Assembly (NCBI RefSeq): GCF_963662255.1
Contig: NC_085050.1
Coordinates: forward strand, 19,591,662 to 19,655,661
Source of the DNA: Cinclus cinclus
Taxonomy: Eukaryota; Chordata; Aves; Passeriformes; Cinclidae
DNA: 64,000 bases
Direction of reading: 5' to 3'
Shown here piece after piece: positions 24,826 through 37,755 of the stretch. The notes under the pieces were generated by a model. The model worked only from the letters and a program-made list of their open reading frames with translations. It ran no database searches and had not been told where the DNA came from. A program made the translations under genes and the position numbers. Within the stretch, counting starts at the first letter, position 1; every line of letters starts with the position of its first letter.

Positions 24826-25310
24826 AAGCTGGACCTGAAGCAAGTTTGTCTTCTTACCCCATCTTGCCTGCTTGTGTTTGACATTTTTATGTTATTTACT
24901 CTCTTCACACTTTTTTTGCAGCTCATCTGCTCCCAACACTGTTTATTGGGGCTTTTTGGCTTTCAGCTTCCTTATATACTTTTCACGATGTCCAGTTTTT
25001 GCAGCTCCTTATAGTTATGTTGTTCTTGCCTAGGAACAGTTTTTTTGTTTAGTTTTTTTTTTTTTTTATACTTGTATGTCTCTTATGTACTGCACGACTT
25101 ATTTCTCTCTTGTTGATCACATTGATCACATGCTCCCAGAAAAAGCTTATTGTGTCTGGCATACTGTCACAGTATTACAAAATGCTTACATGTGTTCATT
25201 GATGACATTACTTTGGCTTGCTCATATTTGAGTTTTAGGAAAGCTAATATTAATTATTTAGTGATTAATGCACTTTGATGTGGATGCATCAAAGGCTTCC
25301 ACTTTGAATA
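24826..25310. repeat. Copy B of the unidentified old interspersed repeat
   Basis: This is the homologue of 6800-7310. Matching anchors are CAAGTTTGTCTTCTT (about 24841), GCTCATCTGCTCCCAACACTG (about 24920), TTTTGCAGCTCCTTA (about 24997), GATCACATTGATCAC (about 25115), CACAGTATTACAAAATGCTTACATG (about 25168), AAAGCTAATATTAATTATTTAGTGATTA (about 25240) and TCAAAGGCTTCCACTTTGA (about 25289). The order and spacing of anchors agree with copy A. A T-tract at about 25040-25069 is an expansion found in this copy only. No protein domain recognised. Confidence 0.65.
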
Positions 25311-28049
25311 GAATGGTTTAATATCATAAGTCACTTAAAATGTAATATATACCTATTTCTGGGAGAAATAGTGCAGGCAAGCAAACACTGCTGACTTTAC
25401 GGTTTTACACAAAGTGCAGTTACAAGCATGATATCAATGAAGGGAATACAGAAATAGATTAGGAATGGATAAGGTATAGAAAGTAGGATCAATGCTGTGA
25501 AAAGTCTTGGTGAAAAAATTCTTTTTTTCCTGTGAGTAATCTCTTTCAATCTGAACAAAAAGCAATTTTTTTCTTGTTTGCTGTTGCATTTGTCTAAAGA
25601 AGTTTTGTTCAAGTTACTAAACCTGTAGTAATTTCTTGCAAAAGTATAAGTAAAATTTTACTGTGAAATCTATAATATGTGTATGAGTATTTGTTCTTTA
25701 AATAAAATCTGCAAAAGCAGAAAGAAAAATAAAAATGATAAGTTGGTATTGAAGTAGCAATGTGGAAATTCAGTGATAAAAAGCCAGAATCCTCAACTCC
25801 TTACTTCTTTACAGAGAAGTGGTTGAGAATAGCAATGAGAAGAGTCTTGACTTTATCCCAAATAATTTCCTGGGAAGACAAAACTAGAGTTCAGTGCAGC
25901 TTAGTCCACACTAACTTTCATATTATAATAAGTCATAGTCATTATTCCAATCAATGAGATATTGGTTAAGATTAAAATCATGAGAAGCTGTATATCATAG
26001 TTATATGTTCCTGAAAAGCAAATTAACCAGGTAAATTTGAAACTCTGTCTTAAATTTTATTTTAAAAAAATATGTAAATCCCTCCAATAAATAAACAATA
26101 CATGTTTTTCCAAAGCATATTATGACTGAAACTAAAATATTGACATAAGAATGATGTCAAATTAAATGTAATTATATAATGGAAAGCATTTATCTCCCTC
26201 AGATGGACTCTGAAGAGGTTGAAGTTTACTCTTCTAAAATCTAAAAGCTTTGTCTTGGTACAAACTATCAGTGTGCTCAGCTGTTCTCACACTCCACAAT
26301 ACCATGATTGTTGCAGTTAAAGCTACTAACATAGCATTTTTCTTTAAACTTTCTTGTTATTTTTATCTTTCTTGTGATAATTTCTTATGCTTACAGTAAT
26401 TTTTTTAAGCAGGTATGGTGTGCCAATATACTAAAATTTCGATGCTATGAGATACAGTGTGCAGCTATTAAATAAATGGCTGTATAGGCACATCATGGTT
26501 CACATTTTAAAGGATATCGTGTTTACAGACATTCCTTTCAAATATCTTATACTTTTTACAGCATTCATATAAACTAAAATACTATGTCAATATTTTAAAC
26601 AGGCAAATACCCTATTTAGATATCACTTACAGTAAAAAACATCTATTTGATATAGTAGATAGCAATTTCAAAAAGAAAAAAAGTAACTTATTTGAAATTG
26701 CACTCAGTGGCTTCCTTATTGGCTTCTTGTTTTCCATCTTAGAATTTACTTCTTCAGACAGTGTCATATTCTTTTGTTGACAAGTCTGACCTCCTTTGTT
26801 TAAGCCTGTAGGAACCAGGGGAAAATTAAAATCGTGTGGTTATGTTCTGGAATCTTTTTAATCATCTATAGCTATATTTCTGATCCTCATATTCTTGTAG
26901 TTTTAGGACCAATGGCCAGGAACATCCAAAAGTTCTAAGAGCTGTGTGTCATACCACTGGAAAAAAATGTAAAGCTCATTTCTTGCATAGAGTATTAACC
27001 CCAAAACTGGATCATTACGTGGGTTTTTTTGTAATACTTGTTCAGTCTGATAACACTGACATATTTTAATAAATATGTAATAGTTTTTCTGTATTTCTGT
27101 GGATAAACACACACACACACACACATATATGTATATATATATATATGCACACACACACATAAATATTTCATTGGAACTATGAGACTCAATAGAAATGATT
27201 AAAATTTCAAATACTGAAGCCTCTTCAAATATTTAATATTCTCATACAATCTCTTATTTAGTAAAGATATAAATATGTATATAGTATTATTTAAATGCTT
27301 CAAAGATTAGTTACACTTTTTTTAAAATTAGTTTAATAAGTTATGATTTCACAAAATAACTAGTATATGGACAATTTTTTTTGCATAATTATTTTACAAT
27401 TAAAAATATAAGTACAATTAAACCCTTTATTAATATCTCATGGTAAATCTCTTTAGAATTCTTACTTTTTGCACTGTATGTCAAAACTATCATAGATTTA
27501 TACAATTCTGATTAGTGACATTTTCATACATAGTATATTAATTTAAGGATTTGAATATACAAATTCCTTTAAATCCCAAACCTAGCTACTGAAAGTAAAT
27601 ACCACCTTTTCTGTTTATGCTGTTGCATTGCTTTAAACTCTTCAACCAAGTGCATAATGACGGGTGGAGTCTTAGCAGTGAATGTCATGATCCCCGGATC
27701 AAATGTGTTAAAAGAGTTTAGAATAATGATATAAAGATTTTTTTTTTTTAATGTAGAATACACTCAGACTCTAGCTTGTTCAAGACTCTTTGTATCTGCT
27801 TGAGATGCAGTATACACAGCCCAGTACTATGGCACCTGCTGTGACTCTGCATTATGTTTGAAAATAATAGGTTCTTCAAGAGGAGCGGATGCCTTCTAGT
27901 ATAGTAATTGATTTCAAGCATCAATACAGCAGCTGCTTTTGTGCACTCAGGAATCACTTTATTTTAGGATTGTTGCTTTTTTAATAGCTTTATTTTTTTA
28001 TAGCAGCTGCCATTATTCTTTAGTGGTATTATTTCAGAGGCTTCTACTA
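25311..28049. other. AT-rich intergenic DNA with one dinucleotide repeat
   Basis: No gene recognised. The only structured sequence is the CA/TA repeat near 27106-27162. Confidence 0.55.
27106..27162. repeat. Compound (CA)n-(TA)n-(CA)n microsatellite
   Basis: An ACACAC run is followed by ATATATGTATATATATATATAT and then a second CACACACACA run. Alternating purine-pyrimidine sequence of this kind can adopt Z-DNA or cruciform structures. Minus-strand frames through it are repeat translations. Confidence 0.95.
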
Positions 28050-28100
28050 ACAGTAGGGGAGGGGCTATAAAAGTGAAAAGATGGAACCATTTTTTTAGTG
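28050..28100 (+). promoter_or_regulatory. TATA-like core promoter motif with adjacent G-rich box
   Basis: TATAAAAG at 28066-28073 is directly preceded by GGGGAGGGGC (28056-28065), giving a layout like a TFIIB-recognition/GC box plus TATA. In AT-rich DNA a TATA word alone means little, but the G-rich neighbour is unusual here. No coding sequence or recognised exon follows; a 65-codon frame starting at 28073 is not convincing. It could be a promoter of a noncoding transcript or a relic of an LTR. Confidence 0.25.
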
Positions 28101-28792
28101 AATGTGTCCTATTCAACTTGTTAAATTTGACATCTCATTTCCTCTATAGATATAGATACCTGTCATTAGCTAAACTCCAGTGGAGGGACAACAGTTGCTT
28201 AACTGCAGAAAACTGCTTATGCAATTTTCATTATGGACAGCATAAAACGCAATACATAATTAAAACCTAAAAGACATGTATATTAAGTAAGAATGTACAT
28301 TTTCAGTCACAGCACTTAGAGAGCACTCAGGAGCCAAGAAAGAAGGTCATCACTTCTGTGAACTTCCTGAGCACTGCTTGATCTCATTTTCTTTCACATT
28401 ATCCTGAGACACCTCAAATTTGTATTTAATATCCTCAGGGACTTAAAACGAGTATGGCATATACAGTCATATACGCATCATATTATTGAGTTCAAAACTT
28501 TCCTATATCACAGTATGGGATTTTCTGAAATGCTTTATGAACTCATTAAGCATTTTGTAACCTTCACATTATCATTAAAACATGTTTTCTCATGAGGAAA
28601 AAAGTATATTTTAATCCTCATTTCACACCTTTTACTGTTTTAGTTTTTTAAATGTTTCTAGTATCTTTATTTGTCTAAGAACTCTTTATCAGCCATCCTG
28701 ATATTGGATTTTACCCAATGTGAATGAGGTCAGTCCATTTTGTGTCTCTCAGGACTTAGGTATTATACAAAGTGAAAGGAGAATTAACCGAT

Positions 28793-28928
28793 ACAAAAAG
28801 AACAAAATAAAATACAAAAAAAAAAACCCCACAAACAATTAAACAAACCAGCAACAGAAACCCAGAAACAAAACAAACCCAAAACAAACAAACAGAAATA
28901 AAAAAAAACAACTAAAAAAATCAAAAAC
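28793..28928. repeat. A-rich (AAACA/AAAAC) low-complexity tract
   Basis: About 135 bases almost free of T and G, made of A runs broken by C and CCC. It could be an expanded poly(A) tail of a decayed retroelement, but no element body is visible beside it. Confidence 0.85.
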
Positions 28929-30457
28929 TAACAACACACTTCCCTTAAACACAAGAAGTCATGACAAGCAGGGGTTAAATTCTCAATTTACTGAGACAGA
29001 TATACACTGATACCCCATCTGCATAGAAAGTAAAGTATTTTACTTATTGTGGCACCAATTTCATATGGGTCATTACAGACTGAAAAAAGAATAACTAGAC
29101 CTTTGAGTAGGGAGGAAATAGGAGACAACAAGAGTTTTACCCTGGACTATTCTTTTAAAGGAAGCTCAGGGCATTGCTGCTTTATTTATGAGAAGTTCTA
29201 TCCGATGAGGAACATCAAAAGAGGAAGAGTTGTGTTTCCTAAGCAAGGGAGATTATTACACCCACAATGACTCCTACAGTTTATGCTCTCACATCAGTGG
29301 AACAGCCATAGCTAGAGGGTGGAAGCTGCCTCACACCTTCTTCCCTTATCCAAACTCCTCTGGGAAAATCCTTCAGTCTGATCAGGTTTGGGTATTACTA
29401 CATCCCAAGCTGAATAGCCCAGGGCAGGACTGAAGCACTTGTATCCAAATTCAAAACAGGAGCTTAAGGTGCTATGAAAATTTTATACAGAAATTTCTCC
29501 TTCCCACAACATCTAAGGGCATGCAGAATACCCAGGTTTTCCCTTGGGGATGGAAGTTTTAAAGATCTATGTTTTGAATTGAGGCACTGTTTTCCAAAAT
29601 TTAATTTGAATGCATTTGTTGTCCGTCTATTGTCCTTCATAAATCACTTCTGCAGTGTTACTTTCTGATCATTGAAGTACACAATATCTAGAACTTATTC
29701 CCCCTTAGTGTCTGGGCTATTCAGGAAATACAAGTACGAAGAAATCCATAGAATGATTTTCTCCTCTTCCTCACTTTGAAACTATACAAACCTTTAATAA
29801 ATGTAAGGACAAAAAAACCTAGCTATATTATAAAGAAGAAAATCTATAAAGCACCATGCAAGATAACAGAACACAAAAGTACATAATTAGAGGCCAGGTT
29901 TTAAACATATTCATACTTTCCTGCCCATATTCTGAGTATGCTTGATACGAGCAGATTTTCTGTAGCAAGATAAATAGCTGCTCTTTTATGGTCAAATCAA
30001 CAGGTATTTTTTCTTAATATTGTGTGAATTGTTCATGTCCTGATTCTAGATGTAGATAAACTGTTCATAGTACTACACTAACCCAGATATATGTCTTTCA
30101 TGCTTCGATGAGTATGGATCCAGCCAACTTAGAAAGCTCAAAGGATCTTATCTCTCGGTAGAGACATGGTAAGAGATGAAAACTAAAGCACATAATTATT
30201 TTTTCTATCCTTACTTGAACTGATATATTCCACTCTTGGCAAACTGATTGAATAATAATTTGAACAAGCCAGGACAGTAACATTTTTAGCAGTTGAATAT
30301 CAGTTTTGATGGTATGCTAATCCAGTTATATACTAGTAACATATTCTAGAGAAAGGTTAAAAAATGCCATAGTTTTTTATTTTCATTCCCAAATTATCTG
30401 TTGTATTGTTGAAGGTAGTGAGAGTATATAAAATGAAATGCTTTCTTGTGGTTAGGG

Positions 30458-30515
30458 GAAAAACAAACAAACAAACACAAAAAACTAAACAAGGGAAAAA
30501 AAAGAGAAAAAAGGA
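30458..30515. repeat. A-rich (AAAC)n and purine tract
   Basis: Short AAAC repeats pass into an A/G-rich run. Low complexity; the overlapping lysine-rich frame is an artefact. Confidence 0.8.
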
Positions 30516-31849
30516 AAGCCCCCAGCATTTGATTTATCTCAACTTTATGTCCCTTGGGACTTGCCAGGACTCCAGGGTCCATAATTCTGGGATGGTCGGG
30601 TTTTCTTTGGGAAAGCTATTTTTTTAAATTTAAGTAGTCTTTAGAACCCAAAGTTCAGCATTCTTAGCCAACCAGAGCTGGTTGGGAGTGTGGCATATCT
30701 CTCCCTTTTCTCGTGAAGTTGTACAGTCACAAAACCTGGTAGTCCTGAGATGGCTCTAAAAGATTAATGACTGTGGAAAGAGTTTGTAACTACAGACCTT
30801 GAACTGATTTTCAATGAAATTAATGTTTTTGTAAGTTTCATGATGGGTAGATAACTGAGACACAAAATATTTTTTATATTTCACATTATATTTAAAATAT
30901 ATTACACTTAAGAAAAACTGTGTATATAGAAGCAGTGTCACATAATGAAATGTCAATACATATCTAGTATTACATATTTGTAGGCTTCACAACTGACATT
31001 TGAAAACCTTGCATTTTGATCAGTTTTCCTACGAAGATTATAATCTACTTGCATTCCTGCAAAAGTCTCTCATATATGGCATTCGGAAAGCCATTGATTT
31101 TTGCTCTTCATTTACAAGAGGGAGGAATCAGCTTCTATTTTTCTTTTGTCTTCAATTTACATTAAAGAAGCTGTGTATGAGGTCTTTTGCATGGCTGCAC
31201 AATAGGCGCTAGAGTACAACAGATCCTTAATCTCAGTTGGAACATCTAAACTTTAATATGATAAAATAGTGAAAATAACATATTCATTCAATGAATTCTT
31301 TTCAAATCATAGAACTTAAAAAAAATAACAGAAGGCATTGATGAAGCAGATAGACTCAGGGAGATATTTAATATCAAAAGCCAGTTTTTGCAAGCAATTT
31401 TGTATTGGATGTTTCCTACCTCTTACATCTGTCTTTACTGGTTTAAAAAATGAATTTATAATAAGAATGTTATTCAACTTAAAGAGAATGTCTCCCTTAT
31501 TATCAGAAGTCTGCCATTAACAGTCCTCCGTGACAGGTTCAAGAAAAACTGGCAAACTTTGGCTTTGCAGGAACATTTAATACTAGTGGCTTCCAAATAA
31601 GTGGAATTGAATTTCTACAAAAAGCTGTTGCTGTTCTATGTATTTTAATATTCAGTGATGTGCTTTAGATAGGCCAAGCAAACAAAAATTATTCACAACT
31701 TCACTTAATCTATAGGTTCTTCTTCTAGTCTAGAAGGTTTAAAGAATAAGAAATTGTTGTTCAATTCTGTCTATTGAAAATTTGCTGAGTTAGAGATATG
31801 CATACAAAATAATGCAAGGGTTTACGGCTAGAGAGGATTTCTTAATTTG

Positions 31850-31891
31850 TTCAGGGTTTTTTGAGCCTCCTTCAGGGTTTTTTGAGCAACT
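31850..31891. repeat. 21-bp tandem duplication
   Basis: TTCAGGGTTTTTTGAGC occurs twice with a 21-base period, at 31850 and 31871, separated by CTCC after the first copy. A small recent tandem duplication. Confidence 0.8.
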
Positions 31892-33259
31892 TTTTTGTGG
31901 TCTTAGAACTCAATTTTGCAAGACTTAAGAATCTCAGTGGTCATAGGTATTTTTAGATGCTTAATTTATGCAAAATCTAACAGGATGAGATTTGTAATGA
32001 CTCAAAGATTGTGTTGATTTTTTCAATAGTAAACAACACCTAGTGAAGAACTACTAAGTCTCTGAATTGTGTAAAGAAAAACAAAATAATTTTGTTTAGA
32101 AAACCTCAGTACACTTCTACATTACAATAGACTAGAGGCCTAAAATAACTTCAGCTGAGCAAATGATATTTTCCTATAAATGACATTTCCTATGATATTT
32201 CCTTTGATACCATTGTATCTAAGTCATAATTGCACAAATAGTTTTTAAAATCTTTTATAATTTCCTAAGATCAATAGTAAAGTTCCTATGACTTCAATAA
32301 GACCAGAGCTAGCATTATTGAATCCTTCTGAAATGCCCATTCTGTGGGTCTGTGATTTCCTTTTTTTAAATTTTTTTTCAAAACATTTCTGTTATCATCG
32401 TGACCTTCAAGATGCAAAAAAGCAGTATAAAGAAAATTCAGGGAATTATTTAGTGCACTTCAATACAGAAAAAAACTCACAAATTGAATTTTCTTCTACT
32501 ATTGTATACATAATTTTATTGGATAATTTGCTTGGTTTGAAGTCAGTGAGTTTTCTTTTTATGGCAGTGGAAATAAGAGAAAGTCATTAGCTGGCTGGAG
32601 TGAAAATCAAGAATGATCAGGAATAGAATGGCTAAATTTGAAATAAGCATGCCATTTTCAAAAGTCTATCTAAGTAATAATGTAAATGGCAAGACATTGA
32701 TTTTTATTTTATCATTCTTCATTTGCTAAGCAGAAAAAAAGCTCATTTCATTACAACAAAGTCCACACTGCAAAATATGAACAAATGAAACTATATTCTA
32801 AAGCAAACTGAAAAAGAAGAAAGTTCAAAATTTTCACAGTTTTATAAATCATTATTATTTTACTGCTAACTTACCTGATCAGGAGATTAATTTCTTCACG
32901 TTTGAACTATCAATTTGTATTTAGACCTTTAACTATCATTTATCATTGAAAGTTTACTTATCCCTGGAATTAAAATTCAAAATAATCCCCATTAAGTTAA
33001 CTCAGAAAATAATATGATAGTGCAATACCATATACTTGTGTGACACAGCAATACCTCTTATTGAAGATAGAAATTTCTGTATATCAGAGCTTAAAATTAT
33101 TCCCTCTCCAAATGGGAAACTCATTGAATCCATTAAGTCTGGTGGTTAAAATTTAGGAATGTGGGCATAGAGAAATCAAAAGGTTCTTCTAGATGTCAAA
33201 GTCATACTGTTAAAAGTGTGCTGCTCTTTAATGACCTCCCAGGCAAACTGCTTCTGACG

Positions 33260-33378
33260 TGCTCCAGATCCTTTACCAGATTCATAGCTCTTCTTCAGAC
33301 TCACTCCAGCATCTCAATAATTTTATTGTAGTGAGGGGCTCAGAACTGGATACGGTACTTGAGGTGCAACACAGTATT
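33260..33378 (-). mobile_element. CR1 LINE internal fragment (ORF2 3' region)
   Basis: The plus strand carries the reverse complement of the CR1 ORF2 C-terminal region: CTCCAGATCCTTTACCAGATTCATAGC, then ACTCCAGCATCTCAATAATTTTATTGTAGTGAGGGGCTC and CGGTACTTGAGGTGC. It is old, and truncated at both ends, lacking the CR1 3' terminus. An ERV-type fragment begins about 40 bases downstream. Confidence 0.8.
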
Positions 33379-33414
33379 TAAGGTGCAGTGAATACTGAAT
33401 ATGCTGTTCACAGT

Positions 33415-33690
33415 TCCATATGGCACAGAATAGCCCTTTGATCATTGAGGGTCAGCTGCTCCCACTGTGTCGCCTCCCAGCTTCTTGTGGACTTCCAGCC
33501 TCCTCACTGATGGGGCAGCGTGAGAGGAGGCAGAAAAGGCCTTGAATCTTTGTCAGCACTGTGCAAAAATAACAAAAATATCTCTGTGTTATCAATACTG
33601 TTTTCCTCAAAAATCCAAAACACGGTCCTGTATTAGATACTATGAAGGAATTTACCTCTATGCCAGACAAAACCACCGCAAATTAAGATG
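33415..33690 (+). mobile_element. Endogenous retrovirus-derived fragment (LTR-type)
   Basis: This segment is homologous to 58228-58465. Shared blocks are GGTCAGCTG near the start, CCTCCCAGCTT, the run from AGCACTG to ATCAATACTGTTTTCCTC, AATCCAAAACAC, and the final ACCTCTATGCCAG. Recognition of a widespread passerine ERV segment is from memory, without a family name. A 74-codon minus-strand frame is incidental. It cannot encode protein. Confidence 0.65.
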
Positions 33691-36600
33691 CGATTTAAAA
33701 GCCAAAAGATGCTACACCTGGAACTAAATTTGTTTCAGATATACCTTCTTCAAATGGGCAACAAGTAACAAAACCATATCATCCTCAACTACTGAAATAC
33801 TGCGCTTACATTTGTCTGTTAACTTTTGCAGGGACAAGATTAAATTCCCATATTTCTTCCTTCTCATGCGCGTATTTCTTTCAGAAACAATTCTTTGTCT
33901 TCTCATTCTCCGGTTTCAGACATTGACAGAAGAAAATGTTATCTGTATTATTGCTGTCAATGAGTGGCCTTATATTTTCCAGTTGCTAGTTTCCAGTTCT
34001 TATTTCTTGATTGTGCATAATGTGTTACATTTATTCTTGAGGAAGACCAGATTCACATTACATTGTAGTAGGTCTCTTGGCCCACTCCGGAATCTATATT
34101 TGATGTTTTTCCCCCCAAATAATATGGCTATTACATGGTTTGAAGGAATTACTGACTTAGGTACACACTTATTCTTCAAAAATAGTGAGAGTGATGGTGG
34201 GTTTTCTTGTACAAGGTTACCTATGTTTTTCAAAGAAGAATTCTTGCCATCTGTAGCAAACCCTCTGGTAGTAGTTATGGACTACAAAATACTGGCTATA
34301 TTCACTCTAGAACTATAAGGCTGAAATGCACTTACCTTGTATTTGAGAACCTCTAATTAATTATTTAAATAATCATTTGTGTTCAGTACAAGTTTTATCA
34401 TATTTTTTTAATCTTTGGTTTCGTCTGCATTCTTCAGTGGACCAAGGCATGAAAGTCACTAAACTGCCACTAACCTAAGCCAGTTGATTAACACAGCAAA
34501 ACATGACCCTGAAATTAATAAGGCTTGGCTGCAGCACCTCTTGGATATTGCTATATTACTTGTTAAATCATTTGTGTATCATTTAATTTCATTATGAAAA
34601 TACCATAGACCCAATACATGTGTATTGACTAACCTCCTCCTAAGACACTGCTGTGCTTGCCACAGCAGCTGGTACTCATATGTGTATATATAATTGCCTT
34701 GGAGGAGATGAAAGAATGGGTAATTAACTGAAGATATTCTATGAACCTACCCCCAAAATGCCAGTGTGGGCTTCTTTCTGTGTAGCTGTATTCCAGCATT
34801 AATTTGTGTCAAACCATTACACTTGGGTAGACTCCAGTGCATCCCCTTGGCTCTATGTGTATATCTGAGTATAACTGTTGCTATCAATACTTTTATTGAC
34901 TGCAGTGTCAGGGTATTAGGAGGATCTCTTTCTAAAACAGTAGCAATTGTGACACATAGCACAATATATGTGAGATAAATTATTCCCTTAATGTTATTCT
35001 TTGTTCTCTCTCCACATTTCTGTCTACAGATTAAATATGTAAAGCCTCAAGTAATCCTTGACAAAAAAAAAAAAATGTTTGCTGCAATGTATGGCAAACT
35101 GAGCTCAGGAAGCCAAATTCATTAATTTTTTAGGTGCTTCCAGTTAAAAAAGGAATTAATGAATATACTCTGAGCTCTAACCTGAAGCCCCCTAGCTCTC
35201 TTATTGCCTCTAAACCTCAAAGATATTGCATGCAAATTTTACAAAAACCATGGTGTGTCAGTGGTGTGCAGCCCCCCCAAAAAGGCACTTTTTAAAGAAT
35301 AAAAGACTATCTACTTACAATACTTCTGAATTGTAAAAATAAATACATAACAGGAACAGTAACACAGGGAAAAAAAAAAAAAAAGAAAAAAGAAGGCAAA
35401 TAATTTCCAGGGGTACAAGTGAAAAGAAAAATTAACTAGTTTAAAGGACATTTTTACCTACTTTGCTGGGCTCAGCAGAAAGTGAATGCTGTCTACAACA
35501 AATTAGGTTTCACTAAGTGCAAGCAGGCACGTTGGATTAATCTGTATGTCAATGAAAGGATGAAGTCATTCAAAGTAGGAATTGAAGTTAGGTGCCCTGC
35601 TGTCACTGAAATGTCCACTTACAACTTTCAGATATTTTATATTAGTTTAATGCTACAGTTCCTCATTTCATTCACAGATGTTGGCAATAGACAAAGTCAC
35701 TTACTTGCCCTTTACACAAAAGTAGAAAAAAATTTTAATTACTAAGTGTAGAGGCATAACTTAGTAGTGCATATGCTGTGCTGTGTGCAGGCTAAATCAG
35801 GCTACATTAATATCTGTATTCTAGAAGACAATAATATTCTTAGTTTGTAATGTGCATTTGGCAAATGGAGTATAAGCTTGCTACTCAATTTAACAAAACA
35901 CTAAAGGAGCTTGCTACAGCATTGGGCTAATTATTATTTAAAATTATCTTGTTGCTCCTTGTTCAGTACTAACATTATTCAGGATGAATTATTTGATTTT
36001 TATGTGATGCGCATGGAATTGCATGGGGACCCCAGCACAATTTAGCATTCATTTTTGTTCATAATTTTAGCAGATAGGCTTTTAAAAAATAATGTTGCTT
36101 CACATAATATTCTTTCTTACATTCTGTAAGATTCTATTCATTCTGCAACTACAAGGGCAGTTTTCATCGTCTTGCTTCAAGCAAATATATTCAGGATGAC
36201 AAATTTTCACATCATCCAGTCACTTATGTGGTCTAGGGTAATTTTTCTTCTGGCTCACTCTCTTCTGCTGGGGTTGTTTCAATGTGAATTAAATGTTTAC
36301 TGAGCCAAACAGTAAAAGCTTGAGCCCTACTTGTCTACACACCACCTGACTTACTCTTGGCATTTTCGTTGTTTATTCTACTTTGTTTTCTTTCTTCCAA
36401 CCTTTGCAGCATATACACAATGAGGTCTGTGACTGATCTGATGCCCAGGGACAGCCTTTCTAGTGACATCAATGGATATTGCAGAACATCCTTGTTAAAT
36501 ATGTCTATAATTTTTCCCAAGATACTTGTCATTGTGGAAAGTAGTATGGGCCTAAATATGAGAAATCATGGCAAGCAGGGATATAATGAAAATAAGACAC

Positions 36601-37375
36601 TTCTTCTGTAGCAGATGTTCTCTAAAGTGTTCTGTAGAATACTGCTTGCCCTGTTTAAAGTAATCCGTAGATCTAGTAAAATTCATTATTTTCAGCAGTA
36701 CTTATAGTGAGTGAAATGTTTTTCTTTCCCATTCAAAAATTAAAGTTTAATTTAGATTTTTTTAAAAAATATAACTATAATTATTCTCCTATTGTAAAAC
36801 ACACTGAATAACTGATATTGCTATTAAAAATAGATGTTAATAACAAGTAGTTATCAGGGCATTAAATCTACACATATCTTCTAACGGGTTATTACTTTGT
36901 AAAATGAACAATCAATGACCCTAAGACAAGGATGCACGTCACTACATTGTACTAATAAAAAATTAGTTATGTTTCAAAGAAAACCACAGTTTAAAGGCTG
37001 TTGAAGAAAAACAGCCACTAGCAAGTTAACAACTGTTAACAAGTACAATTGCAAAATGGGATCAGAGAGTCTAAAAGTGTAGCTGAAGAAATATAAGGGA
37101 GGCACCAGGGATTAAAAAACCAGTTACTAGTGGTCAGCAGCTGGTAAAGTGATACAAAAACTGATAAGTAACTGAAGCTGATCACAAAGAGAGAAAAAAT
37201 AACTAGTTCTGTGTAGAAAAAAAATTGACATGCACAGTAAAACTTGGATATAGCATATTCAAGTACTATATTGTCAGTTTAATGAATAAAAAGCAAGGAA
37301 GTTGACAGCATTGGAAAATGTAAAAAGATAGACCTGGCTTTAAGTGTAAAGTGAATTTAAGAATTCCCTCCAACA
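33691..37375. other. AT-rich intergenic DNA; longest chance frame lies here
   Basis: The longest frame in the window (168 codons, plus strand, 33812-34318) falls here. Its translation is hydrophobic/aromatic and matches no domain I know, and no promoter or splice context is visible, so I treat it as chance. Nothing else is recognised. Confidence 0.5.
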
Positions 37376-37755
37376 CCATATTCATCCTGCTGAACAGGTG
37401 GGGTCAGGGGTGTTGATCGCTTGTTGCTATCCTCCTGAGCCCCTTTCCGTGAGGAAATGTCATGGTCCTGAGGACTCTGCCAACCCTGAGTATCCCTGCC
37501 CAGCCTTCTCTGGAACTACCCTCCACCCTGCCAGGGACCAGTGCCCCACTGCCCACTCCCACTTATAACAGACCTTTGGCTCTGCATCAAAGCACTGCTT
37601 CCTTATTCCATGTAAGTTAAAAAACATATTTAGACTGGTGCCCTCCCCATCAGGCTTTGGTGCAGCTTGACTTGGCATGCCAGATGCTGTACACAGCCTG
37701 ATGCAAACCACCATCAATTTGTGGTGGCTCATTATGAGCAATGTCTCTATTGCTT
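37376..37755 (-). mobile_element. GC-richer repeat-like island, possibly retroviral
   Basis: About 380 bases stand out as GC-rich within AT-rich DNA. On the minus strand there is a TATAAGTGGG word near 37565-37557 and a 93-codon frame (37741-37460) in which a short Cys-Tyr...Gly-His-Trp pattern loosely recalls a retroviral gag zinc knuckle, but the second Cys and the spacing are missing. An LTR or ERV internal fragment is the likeliest reading, but not proven. The strand call rests on these weak signals. Confidence 0.3.

Larger units (their letters stand above)
28101..33259. other. AT-rich intergenic DNA with A-rich tracts
   Basis: No gene recognised. The stretch includes A-rich low-complexity DNA at 28793-28928 and 30458-30515 and a 21-bp tandem duplication at 31850-31891. 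Frames of 60-100 codons show no recognisable domain. Confidence 0.55.

Noticed and set aside
27106..27162. Origin or promoter suggested by alternating CA/TA sequence
   Set aside because: An ordinary compound microsatellite explains it.
33812..34318. 168-codon plus-strand frame, longest in the window
   Set aside because: No recognisable domain, hydrophobic and aromatic composition typical of translated AT-rich DNA, no promoter or splice context, and a competing minus-strand frame overlaps it.
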